DNA of 64,000 bases from Loripinus fragilis (taxonomy: Eukaryota > Mollusca > Bivalvia > Lucinida > Lucinidae). The notes below the pieces were generated by a model. That model was not told where the DNA came from. It made no database searches and worked only from the letters and a program-made list of their open reading frames with translations. The translations under genes were made by a program, and so were the position numbers. Each line of letters opens with the position of its first letter. The first letter of the stretch is position 1. Location: positions 79,402,831-79,466,830 of the forward strand of contig OZ026527.1 in assembly GCA_964019695.1 (NCBI GenBank), written 5' to 3'. This document shows positions 55,126-64,000 of this stretch, one piece after another.

Positions 55126-55780
55126 TTTAAAGCTTATTTATTTGAAAGGCATAAAATTAATGCTGCAAAGTTCTTTAAATTATTTAATAAATGAGGGCCT
55201 GAAAACTTTTATCATTCAGGCTGTAAGTAAGTAAAGTCTTTATTTAAAGAGGATGACAATTAACATTTAGTAGAACAACTAATCTTCCATGAGGCCCTCA
55301 AAATAAATGATCTGTAATAAAAGTTTACACAAACTATCAAATTTGAAATTGTCAAACCCTGTTACTACTGAGCAAATCAATCCCAGAGCTTAACGCTAAA
55401 TTTTGGCTAGACAATGAACTGAATGCACAAAAGTGGATCCTGCATGGTCAGCTGATCAGTTTCCACACTATTTCAAAAACGGGAATATATCTAGGTTCAG
55501 CAGGACAAGGGTAAATTTGATATCCTTTATTAATACCATTAGAGAGTCAAACAGTTAGGAACAAGATCTGGGTCAACATTTTGTCAGTCCTGATCTGGTT
55601 CTAAAATTGTTTACAACAGTTATCGACAGACATCAGTTGCAGGCAAAGGGTTAGCTGCATCTATAATGACAGTCACAAAATGCTGAATAAGCTGCACCCA
55701 ATAAATGACCAAACTAACCATTCTACTCCTTGAACACTTTAGAATGAATATGTGAACTAACTTCTTGCAATTATCTGCTA
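55126..55780. other. non-coding, nothing recognised
   Basis: AT-rich with no supported feature. A GATCTGG-type fragment lies near 55567-55605. Confidence 0.45.
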
Positions 55781-56569
55781 TATACCCAACAAAAAAAGAA
55801 ACACACCACTATGATTTTCCCCATTAAGTTCTCCTTTTAATACAAAAATGATAATTGTCATAAAATATTCATTTCTGATCAAATCTGACTAAAACTGGAG
55901 TTTGGGGTAGATGAGTATCTGTACCTTCCATGTCTTGGGATCAAAACACAGCAAGGCATATGGTAAACGAGTGTTTGAAGTGTTTATTCAATGCTACTGT
56001 CTACATGGAATTCCAAGTATGTTTTTCATTTGCGAAGTATGAAAAAGATAGGTTGTCGTTATGTGAGACAACCAAATGTGGTTATTGATTTTTTTCTATT
56101 CCAAAATCCATTTACATCAGTTGGACCATTTAAGTTGATTAAAACACTGTTGAAATCTTTACATGTTTTGTAAGGTTTATCTCCAGTATGGAATTGTTAT
56201 CAAAATGTAGTCACAAGGAAGGGGCTACCTAGCGTTCAATAATCGTGTATGATGAATTTAAAGATAAAATTTGCAAAGAATAAGTGTCTGAGTACATTTT
56301 GACATACTGAGACCAGTCCCATTGCTTTAACTTATCCAGCATAAAAGCATTATAAAAAATGCTCATTTTCTGTGACTTTACAATTTGACCCCCACTTGGT
56401 TCATGAGCAATTTTCTTCAACACAATTTGACGCCTGATTACAAAAGACGTGTAACACAGCAGTACCTGACATTACCTTTGCACTGATATAAACTAAACTG
56501 GCCTATCCCTTGTGATCTTCCTGAGAGTTGAACAGTTCTATGTGGTGTGTCTCTTTTTTGTCGGGTATA
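55781..56569. mobile_element. Tc1-like MITE, about 790 bp, copy 2 (opposite orientation to 39308)
   Basis: Left end tatacccaacaaaaaaagaa and complement of the right end tatacccgacaaaaaagaga continue with acacacca. The interior block ttaagttctccttttaatac matches the complement of gtattaaaaggagaacttga near 40029. TATA flanks both ends. No transposase frame. Confidence 0.82.
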
Positions 56570-57524
56570 TACTCTAATTTTAAATCTTTAAAAAAATGTT
56601 TTTGTTTGTTAAGCCTTTACCGAAACAATGCAAAGGTTTTAGTAAAGACCAGTAAGAATGGCAAGTGTAGCAGAAATAGTTCAGAAATTAACATGATGGT
56701 ACTAGAGTTGAGGGGGTGGACAGGGGGGTACCCCATTCCCAGTTCCCTCCCCCTTTCCCCCACTTCCCTCCCCCTTCTCCCCCACTTCCCTCCCCCTATA
56801 AGATTTTTCCCTCCCCTTGATAAAATTTTGTTCTTATTCAAGAACTAAAGCGTATAATATATGTAAGTGAAGAACTAAGAATGGTTCACCATAGACTCAG
56901 CTGTCGTATTTTCATGCAAAATTACCAAGTAGGCAAAGAACCAGACTATCTCCAGATCAATGTCTTTTCTAGAACCAGCAAAGGAAACATTATTTATACT
57001 AGGCAAAACAAAAACCTCTTGTTTATGGTCACTTTTGGCGCCTACTCAATTTTGAGCCTTTTTGGGATATTAAGGTCTATTTTCTAGACTTTTTAAAGGG
57101 TTCTTGTTTACTTTTTTTAATACAAAAAGTTTATAAAAAAAAAAGTTTGCCAACCTATCGACCTCTTAACATATTGAAGATATTGAAGAGGTAACGGCAA
57201 AAACAATATTGATTTTTTTAATTTTTTGCCTTACTTCTAAAATCAGAAATACAGGTACATGCTTTGCGCTGCTCTTAAAAATTGCGTGTCGATTAACTCT
57301 TTTTGCATACTTGGTATGCTGATTTGTTTTCAAAGCTTATTTTTTCGCAAAAAATAAAAATCAGGAATACCTGGCGCCATCAGAGTGTCAAAAGTGTTGG
57401 TTCAAGACCAGGGCCGGCAGAATCAAAATTAGGCCTGATAGAAGCCGATCTGGGTCCAAACTGTTTGCAAAGGTTATCAGCAGACTACAAAAGTGTACAT
57501 GTATATGTATTAGGATATTCTGCT
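56570..57524. other. non-coding with a C-rich minisatellite
   Basis: About 56708-56822 holds ctccccctttcccccacttc repeated with variants after gttgagggggtggacagg. The same gagggggtggacagg word, inverted, closes the C-rich tract at 62808-62960, so the two are copies of one repeat in opposite orientation. No gene. Confidence 0.6.
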
Positions 57525-57740
57525 GGTGTTGATTTATTGTTGATTGTTACTCCAATCGTGGGATTCTGTAATTGTTCTATGTTTTGTTGTACGTTACTTT
57601 ATGTCCATTCTAGTTTTGCAGCTTTGCTTAGTTTGCCTTCCTGGTGTCTCGTGATTGTTGTGTGGCTCTGCCTCGCGGTGCCATGGGTTTGTCTGCAGTT
57701 TGTGATTGTGGTATTTCCTGATCATACTCACTTACTATTC
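57525..57740 (-). repeat. copy of the 14990 dispersed repeat
   Basis: Shares ttgttgattgttactccaat, ttttgttgtacgttac, cattctagttttgcag, tgccatgggtttgtctgcag and gtgattgtggtatttcctga with 15025-15245. The minus-strand peptide contains IRKYHNHKLQTNPWHREAEP and SCKTRMDIK, the same as in the other copies. The 147-codon plus-strand frame is its shadow. Confidence 0.8.
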
Positions 57741-58339
57741 TTGTAAAAAGTTTGTTTTAGAAGAACTTTAAGGGAGACAAGGAAGGGTTCATATGCATGA
57801 TTTTGAGTTGGCGAGATATAAGCTCTAAGGAACCTTCATAAAACTCTTTCACATGTGTGGAAAAATAGATTCTAGTGTGAACATTGTAGGGTGTAGGCCT
57901 AACTCTTTTGAGCACGAATCTCAATACTTGATTCTTGTGAATGTCACTTTAAAGCTGCATAGTCTGTAACTTATGATCTTTTAATTTTTGAAATAATGTT
58001 TCTATTTTTCAAGAACGCAGTAAAAAAACTAAAATTCAGGTATACAATTAACCAATTTAATAAATCTTAACAAATTATCAGTATCAAAAACAACAGCATT
58101 TATGTTAAAAATTAACCGTCTATAATTATTGGAGGGACGCAAATAATTACCAACAAGAGAAAAAAACACCTGTTTTTATAAGATAATTCACTTTTCCATG
58201 CAGTTTTCAGCTATAGTGAACAGATTTATTGAGAAAACATGACTTATTTCTACTTTTACAAACACCATTTTCAGAAAAGAAATTTTTTCGAAAAATGTTC
58301 ATAGTTGCAGACTTAGTCTCTTTAAAATACGCCATTATA
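57741..58339. other. non-coding, nothing recognised
   Basis: AT-rich without a supported feature. Confidence 0.5.
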
Positions 58340-58481
58340 CAATTATTGACTTCAATGAGGTAGACATGAGGATTTATCTACCCGAAAAAGTGATAATTCA
58401 CCGAGGCCGCTAGGCCGAGGTGAATATCACTTTTAAGGGTAGATAAGTTCTCATGTCTACCGAAATTGAAGTCAATAACTG
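58340..58481. repeat. foldback element, arms about 68 bp
   Basis: Arms ttgacttcaatgaggtagac (58345) and its imperfect complement (to 58478), then tctacccgaaaaagtgat against atcacttttaagggtaga, closing on accgaggccgctaggccgag. The centre is near 58409. Similar design to 9924-10082. Confidence 0.87.
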
Positions 58482-58734
58482 TTTTGTTATATGACATTTC
58501 AACTAAAAATGAAACTTTTCTACTTTCACCTTTGTTGTTACTTTAACCTAAGGACTTTCTCACAAGTTTTATCAACTGTTATTAAAATATTTTAATGTAG
58601 TATTTTGTATTTTGAAATGTATATTTATTCTCTGAATGTGGAATGTAAAATTTAATCATAACACTTTTTTACATTTTATTTATTCAAACAAAGATAAATG
58701 AACAAACAAAACAAAACAAAACAGTTGTTAAAAT

Positions 58735-59502
58735 GGTGCTCGGACATTTCGGCCACGGACATTTCGGCCTAGGACGTTTCGGCCTGGACATTTCGGCCAC
58801 GGACATTTCGGCCACGGAAAATGCCGAAGGTGGACGTTTCGGCCAAAACCATAAATTTTGGGTTTGGTATGTATGCATGCATAAATGTGTAATGCATTTT
58901 TTAATCTTTTGAAATCAAATATGCTTGTGAATACTTACAGTAGATTCAAAGATGCATGATAATAGGAGTATGCTTTTTTCATAGAAACAGGTAAATTATG
59001 GTGTAAATGATGATATTATACAGCAGTAAATGATATATACCTTTATTAAGTACCCATTAACTGAATTAGTTTATATTTTTTGTTTACAACGATTCTCGTG
59101 TATCTTTGAATCTACTGTACATAACAGTTGATTAAATGATAACTACTTTCATGCTGAACCTGAGTTTATCGTTTTTCTTCAAAACACTGTAGATCCAGAT
59201 CAGTAAGCTCCCTACCTGATCAGGACCCACGCTGTTTTCATCTCTGCATGTAAATACATGCAGATTAATAACTGATAAAAATTTGGGAATAATACAATGT
59301 ATAATATATAAAGATTATTCAGTGAATTATTTCCTAAGAAATGCATCACACATTTATGCATGCACACACCACGACCCACAATTTATGGTTAAGGCCGAAA
59401 CGTCCGCCTTTGGCATTTTCCGTGGCCGAAACGTCCTAGGCCGAAATGTCCGGGCCGAAACGTCCTAGGCCGAAATGTCCGTGGCCGAAATGTCCTACAT
59501 TC
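58735..59502. mobile_element. TIR element whose termini are arrays of ggacatttcggcc
   Basis: The left terminus (58741-58845) has five to six copies of GGACATTTCGGCC (variants ggacgtttcggcc) in one orientation; the right terminus (59395-59497) has the same number in the opposite orientation. Inside the arrays the inverted repeat continues: aaccataaatt, gcatgcataaatgtgt and gatgcatttc words match their complements, to about 180 bp per arm, with a further inner pair around cagtagattcaaagat (58940, 59110). GTTAAAAT is repeated exactly at 58727-58734 and 59503-59510, consistent with an 8-bp target duplication. No coding sequence. The type resembles foldback transposons. Confidence 0.82.
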
Positions 59503-61000
59503 GTTAAAATTCATGAAAGTCTTTAGTTTACCTGTTGGGATGTGAAACAGCAAATCGTGTCAATTTCATGCAGCACATGCTAGTTTTATACTCATCATGC
59601 TATTTTAGCTCTCTAGAGGGTGATATTGCAGAAGTGTCAACAAGAAAAACTATAACATGTGTTACATGTTATAAACGGCGTTGTTGAAAGGTTCTTATGA
59701 GTAATAATAGATGAAGGATAATAATGTTTTTTTCGCAATGAGATATACATTAAAGCGGCTTTGAAATGAGTCATTAAATGCTTGACGTTTCGCTAATAAA
59801 CTATTCAATCAGACGGTGATGGGGAAGCAAGCTTTTGTGAATACTTGTTATCTTCAGTCTTTTATGAAAACCAATACTTGTCCGCAGGGAAAGAAAAAAG
59901 TTAGACTGCATTACGTCCCTTGATATACAGTATTTAAAAAAGAAAAAGTCTAAGAAAAAGTCAACTTTTGTGAGTTCCAAAATAATATCCCATACATTTT
60001 CCTTCTTCAGATAGAAATAAATCCAAACCCAGTTATGAATTTGCGGGTGATAAGAAAAATCTACTAACATGATCCGCGTTTCGAACCATCGAATGACCTA
60101 TTTTCCACGTTTTGCCTTTAATCTTTCTTTGCTTATTCATATTTTCTGCTTGTATGCCCGTTATCCGGACCCGTTCTGTTTGTTTGTTTAACATTTTCTT
60201 GTTCCTATTTTCTAATAAAATGAAAAGTTCGTTTCTGTTTTATCGTGGCGCGAAATAATTTAACCACGCACAAGGCTAATTATAGAATGAATGACGTCAC
60301 AATGATTTACATAATACTTATTTAATATGCTTATTTAAGAATTTCGTATCTACAGTAATGAATTTATCAATAAGTTCGCCCAGAAAACCGCTTATAACAC
60401 ATAATTGGAAATATTTTCTTGGTAGAAATATTAATTACAATTCTAAGTTATTCTAAGTTAGACCATTTGACCAGCTGGCGAGAGTGAAAAATAGGTACAG
60501 TCCGTGGGGAGAACAGATGTTGAACATCCGACATTTACACTGAAAAGACACCCGATTTTAGACGTTTTAAATACTCTTTTAATAAGAGAAGTCTATATTT
60601 GTTTTTACTTTACCCTTAGAAAAACGAAAAAATTTAATCAAAACGTTATTCATTGAACAATAACTTTGATCACACCCCTTTTCGGAATAGTCCATTTCAA
60701 AACCAATTACAATTATAGGCTAAGTAACCACTGTTTCATAAATGAACTAATAATAGTTACTTATGCATTAATAAGTAACGCCGTAGAAAATATTAACTTC
60801 TGGAAACTAGTTCGAGCTGGTTTTTATCCTATATCACCTTCTGGGCCAGTTTAGACCAGTTTTCAGGTAGACATAGAGATTTATGAAGACAAATTGGGCC
60901 AATCAGGAGAAAGGATTCTCTCCAGTCATATAACAATCATCGATATTTTAATACGCCATTCATCGATATTTTGACAGATCAAAACACTAGCATACCATGG
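59503..61000. other. non-coding, nothing recognised
   Basis: AT-rich, with a few 60-90 codon frames lacking domains. A word pair atcatcgatattttaatacgccattcatcga (in part) near 60935-60972 is a local duplication of catcgatatttt. No gene. Confidence 0.5.
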
Positions 61001-61959
61001 GGAACGGACAAAAGCCCACTGGGACAAAAGCCCACTAGGACAAAAGCCCACTGGACAATATCCCACTGGACAAAAGCCCACTGCTAAATTTGGCAGGGCG
61101 GACAAAAGCCCACTTCTTTGAAAAAGATAGGTTTAAGTCTTGTATAAAACTGTTAACCCTGATCAGACTGCTCCTTCAGGGTAAATCACACCTGCGGTGT
61201 GTTTTCACTGACATTATTATTTTTCCTGTATGTAGTGACAAACAACTTAATTTGGGTGTTAAAAGCCATTGATATTTGAAGAAAATCAATTTACAGTTTG
61301 GGTCAACAATCTATTATAATTGGGAAACCATATGTATAATTAATCCAAATGACCTTTGATCTACTAGGAGCAATTAGCATGCACTTTTATGAGAGGTGCC
61401 AAACAGAACGAGATGTTTGAAATTTCAGATTTAAGAAGAAGGGAGACTCTTTATCTAAGGTCTGTATGCCCATTTGTTCACCCAGGGGAGAGGGGGCGGG
61501 GTACTCTGATATTTTCATACATAGGTAGGCTCGGGCTTTTTTTTTTGGGGGGGGGGGGGGGGTCAAAATTTTGTATTTCAATACTTTTGGGGTTTTCAGA
61601 AGAAAATTTATGGATTTTTTGGGGTCTTCACAAAATTGGACTATATTTAGAGCAAGGTACAGAATGGATTGTATATTTTTGGGGTTGCTAAAATTTCAAA
61701 TATTTATTTGGGGTGCTTGAAATTCCTGATATTTTTGGGGTGAACGATAGATACTGGGCCCAAGCCTACGTATGAAGAAAAAATGAGAGTCTCCCTCCCC
61801 CCAGAAGTTTGTCCATCAGTTCAAACATATCCCTGTTTAATGCATATAAGTGGGCTTTTGTCCTAGTGGGCTTTTGTCCCAGTGGGCTTTTGTCCTAGTG
61901 GGCTTTTGTCCAGTGGGCTTTTGTCCTAGTGGGCTTTTGTCCTTGTGGGCTTTTGTCCT
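61001..61959. mobile_element. element whose termini are arrays of ggacaaaagcccact, with flanking direct repeats
   Basis: The left terminus (61005-61114) has six copies of GGACAAAAGCCCACT or variants; the right terminus (61851-61959) has seven copies in opposite orientation. ACACT(A/C)GCATACCATGG occurs at 60984-61000 and 61960-61976 (16 of 17 bases equal, 11 exact), flanking the arrays. The interior holds a short AT-rich stretch and a G-rich MITE at 61481-61804. No coding sequence of its own. The two flanking repeats read as a target duplication, which would be unusually long for a DNA transposon. Confidence 0.82.
61481..61804. mobile_element. MITE with G-rich ends, copy 2 (nested)
   Basis: cccaggggagagggggcggg, then actctgatattttcatac and the complement of gtatgaagaaaaaatgagag at the right. 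It matches 44844-45206 throughout, with the same gcttgaaattcctgatattt and ggggttttcagaa words. Confidence 0.75.
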
Positions 61960-61976
61960 ACACTCGCATACCATGG

Positions 61977-62001
61977 AGGTCAGCCTTATAAGATCGGTGA
62001 A

Positions 62002-62039
<38 letters not shown>

Positions 62040-63302
62040 AGTCATTCTCTAGCGCGGACAGGGACGCAACTTGCCTTAAATTAATAGTCTGCACTTAAAA
62101 ATAGCGTATGCTGATGAATAACCTAGACGAGACGCCGTAAGGATGAGAGTAGTAATGCACGACACCATTTCTACTGATGAGACGCCACAAAATGAAAATG
62201 CGGCATCACGGTCCGCGCGCCACGATATAACACACTCTAGATAGTGGTGTACAATATAAAATCTTTAAAAAAAATCAGGGCCTCTTTTTTACTTCGATTT
62301 TGGGTGCCGAACCTTCAAAGAAAGTAATGCCACCATAAACATGATAACACCTGTCACAATTGGAAACACCTGCCACAATTGGATTTAGGCAGATTAGAAT
62401 TGCTTTTCTACACACACTTTGTATACGTATTACCAGGAATAAAACTGGCATATAATAATTCACTAGTTTCGGTTTAATATGTACTCTAATGCGTTTTTGC
62501 GTAAGCGGTAGCGATAGATACGTCCCTGACGAAATAAATAAAATAGTTATCGACGGCAGCTGAACGCCGTTTAAATGTGTAAATTCCAACGAAGAGAAGC
62601 AAAGGGACACAATCCAATACGGAGACTGATAAATATGGCCAAGTATGCTACTTTTAAGACGCCCGAAATTACTCGAAACCAAGACTCGAAAGTGAACTGC
62701 GTCCTTCTAGGCCCTTATAAGACTTAAAGGTCTTAAAGGGTATCGTTATGAATCATTTTTTATGAATTTTCTAGTAAAAAAGCAATTTCGCCCTCCAATT
62801 TTTCCAGACCCCCGCCCACAATTGCCCCTCTTCCCGCCCCTTCTACTCCCGCTTCCCGCCCCCTCTACCCCCGATTCCGCACCCTCTACCCCCCGATTCC
62901 GCACCCTCTACCCCCGATTCCGCACCCTCTATCCCCGTACCCCCGCCCCCCCTGTCCACCCCCTCAGAGTTGCATCTAGTATAATATTGATTTTAAGCAT
63001 GTCAATTTATACAAACAAGGCAACAAATGCTGAACCTTTACCATGCTTTACTACACTCTTCCCCACTTTAAACCTAACCAACTTACAGGGTTCCACTTAA
63101 TTGAATTAAATGCATTATTAAATGAAGAGAAGAAAACAGTATGCAACCTGATCAGTTTGCTTCAGGATCCAGCTGACTCGGTTCTATACTGATTTCAAAA
63201 AAGGATATATCCAATTTCAGCATGGTACGGGTTAAAAGATTTACTTTTTATATTATTTACAGGTCATCATATGTTTTATAAACTATCTCAGCAGTAAATT
63301 CA
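61977..63302. other. non-coding; poly-T, C-rich minisatellite
   Basis: A poly-T run lies at about 62006-62034. At 62808-62960 a C-rich minisatellite has the 16-bp unit ctctacccccgattccgcac-like (variants), ending with ctgtccaccccctcag. The frames here are low-complexity. No gene. Confidence 0.6.
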
Positions 63303-63315
63303 ACAAAAATGTATC

Positions 63316-63636
63316 TGCCGCGTAGCGCAGTCGGTAACGTGTCTGGCAACAGATGCGAGTCTGACTGCAGATCCAGGGGTCGCGAGTTCCATCCCGGCCC
63401 GGTCCCATACTTTCGTGGATATTGATCATGATGTATATGTCTACGGTCATTCTCCTCCCTTCCGCTGAATCATTCAAGAAGGGTTGTTGTCAGTTACAAG
63501 CGAAAGTATGTGCACGAAGTACTGGTTAACTGCTTGTTCAAGCTTGCCCAGGAAAAAGTGTGGCTAGGTGAACTGACCGTCCCGCCATGACCATAGCTGT
63601 TGACTTGGGAGGTAAAGCAACACAACAAACAAAAAG
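63316..63636 (+). mobile_element. intact tRNA-derived SINE (family 2), 13-bp target duplication
   Basis: 321 bp. Box A TAGCGCAGTCGG at 63323-63334 and a box B-like AGTTCCATCCC at 63385-63395, within a tRNA-like head (tgccgcgtagcgcagtcggt). The body includes gaatcattcaagaagggttg and ends in a 3' domain atgaccatagctgttgactt shared with the SINE at 11291, followed by an A-rich tail. ACAAAAATGTATC is repeated exactly at 63303-63315 and 63637-63649. A young insertion. Partial copy at 30584. Confidence 0.92.
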
Positions 63637-63649
63637 ACAAAAATGTATC

Positions 63650-64000
63650 AAGTGATAATTTTATGGAGAAGAAATTAAGGATACTGCCTACTTATGACTA
63701 TTTCTTATGAGTGTTGATCCATATCGGCTAGCTGATCAGGATCCACACAGTAACATTTGAAAGTTAAAGAATAAACATAGCTTAAACAGTAAATAGATAG
63801 AGGAAAAATGAACATATATACAATATAAAATATATACAAACATGACTTAAAAATAACAGTTAGAATTTAAAAGATTCTGGTTGAGTGATCATTTTCTTAT
63901 TCAAGAGCTAGTTTAAACATCTTTTATGGAATGTTTCTTGAGTTTCGGCACTTTTAACTACTTCAGGCAAGCTGTTCCCAATCAAGCATCCAGAATAAAT
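63650..64000. other. non-coding, nothing recognised
   Basis: AT-rich to the window edge, with a GATCAGGATCC fragment near 63730. No gene. Confidence 0.5.

Noticed and set aside
57303..57746. Hydrophobic 147-codon plus-strand frame resembling a membrane protein
   Set aside because: Lies on a dispersed repeat; the same sequence at 15 kb and 37 kb is broken, and the opposite strand gives the more consistent frame.
61837..62098. Repetitive GQKPTRTKAHWDK-type protein or its opposite-strand frame
   Set aside because: It is a translation of the terminal tandem array GGACAAAAGCCCACT, whose unit of 15-16 bp happens to lack stops.
62275..62682. 135-codon minus-strand frame
   Set aside because: No recognisable domain, and no support from homology or composition. 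I could not distinguish it from chance.
63316..63400. Functional tRNA gene
   Set aside because: Same reasoning: tRNA-like head of a SINE with tail and 13-bp target duplication.

Overview
This is repeat-dominated, gene-poor DNA from a eukaryotic nuclear genome. The likely source is a lophotrochozoan animal, most plausibly a bivalve mollusc. That is an inference from the AT-rich composition, the lack of long open frames or operons, abundant tRNA-derived SINEs, TA-duplicating MITEs, and many non-autonomous elements made of a terminal hairpin, a (GTCY)n microsatellite and a tandem core, as described for bivalve pearl elements and fly DINE-1/HINE elements. I find no intact host gene, no rRNA or tRNA gene, no CRISPR array and no prokaryotic signal. 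Nearly all open frames are short, chance or repeat-borne.

Layout. 1-5.5 kb: unique-looking AT-rich DNA with a SINE, a foldback and a small GGATCC-ended MITE. 5.56-5.92 kb: a decayed coding exon on the minus strand (119 codons, two internal stops). 6.3-12.9 kb: foldbacks, a minus-strand HINE-like element and a ~140-bp tandem array. 13.43-13.63 kb: assembly gap. 13.73-20.15 kb: a 6.4-kb element with long inverted repeats and TA flanks that carries a heavily decayed plus-strand gene of a recognisable but unnamed family. 20.9-26.7 kb: HINE-like copies interrupted by a TTCTAGAAC-rich array, a candidate hAT-like insertion and a mariner-type MITE with RFX-like palindromes. 26.7-31.6 kb: MITEs (one inside another), a perfect foldback, and a MITE inside a tRNA-like repeat. 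32-39 kb: a ~500-bp inverted pair, a DNA element inside a SINE, a chimeric SINE with a 14-bp target duplication, and a ~1-kb direct duplication. 39-45.5 kb: a core-repeat element hit by a MITE and by an apparently young SINE, then a 2.1-kb TIR element with clustered subterminal motifs. 46.2-54.6 kb: a dense block of three HINE-like families, one split by a clean hAT-type insertion with an 8-bp target duplication. 54.7-64 kb: foldbacks, a second Tc1-like MITE, two elements whose terminal inverted repeats are themselves arrays of a 13-16-bp unit, and an intact second SINE with a 13-bp target duplication.

How it fits together. The window records repeated rounds of nested insertion. Several empty sites can be read directly: a SINE in a core-repeat element, a DNA element in a SINE, a hAT in a HINE, a MITE in a MITE. 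The most notable items are the decayed long-TIR element with its PIN/XPG-I-like motif, the common architecture of the HINE-like families, and the two elements with tandem-array termini. The organism name, family names and ages are inferences that need database searches I could not run.
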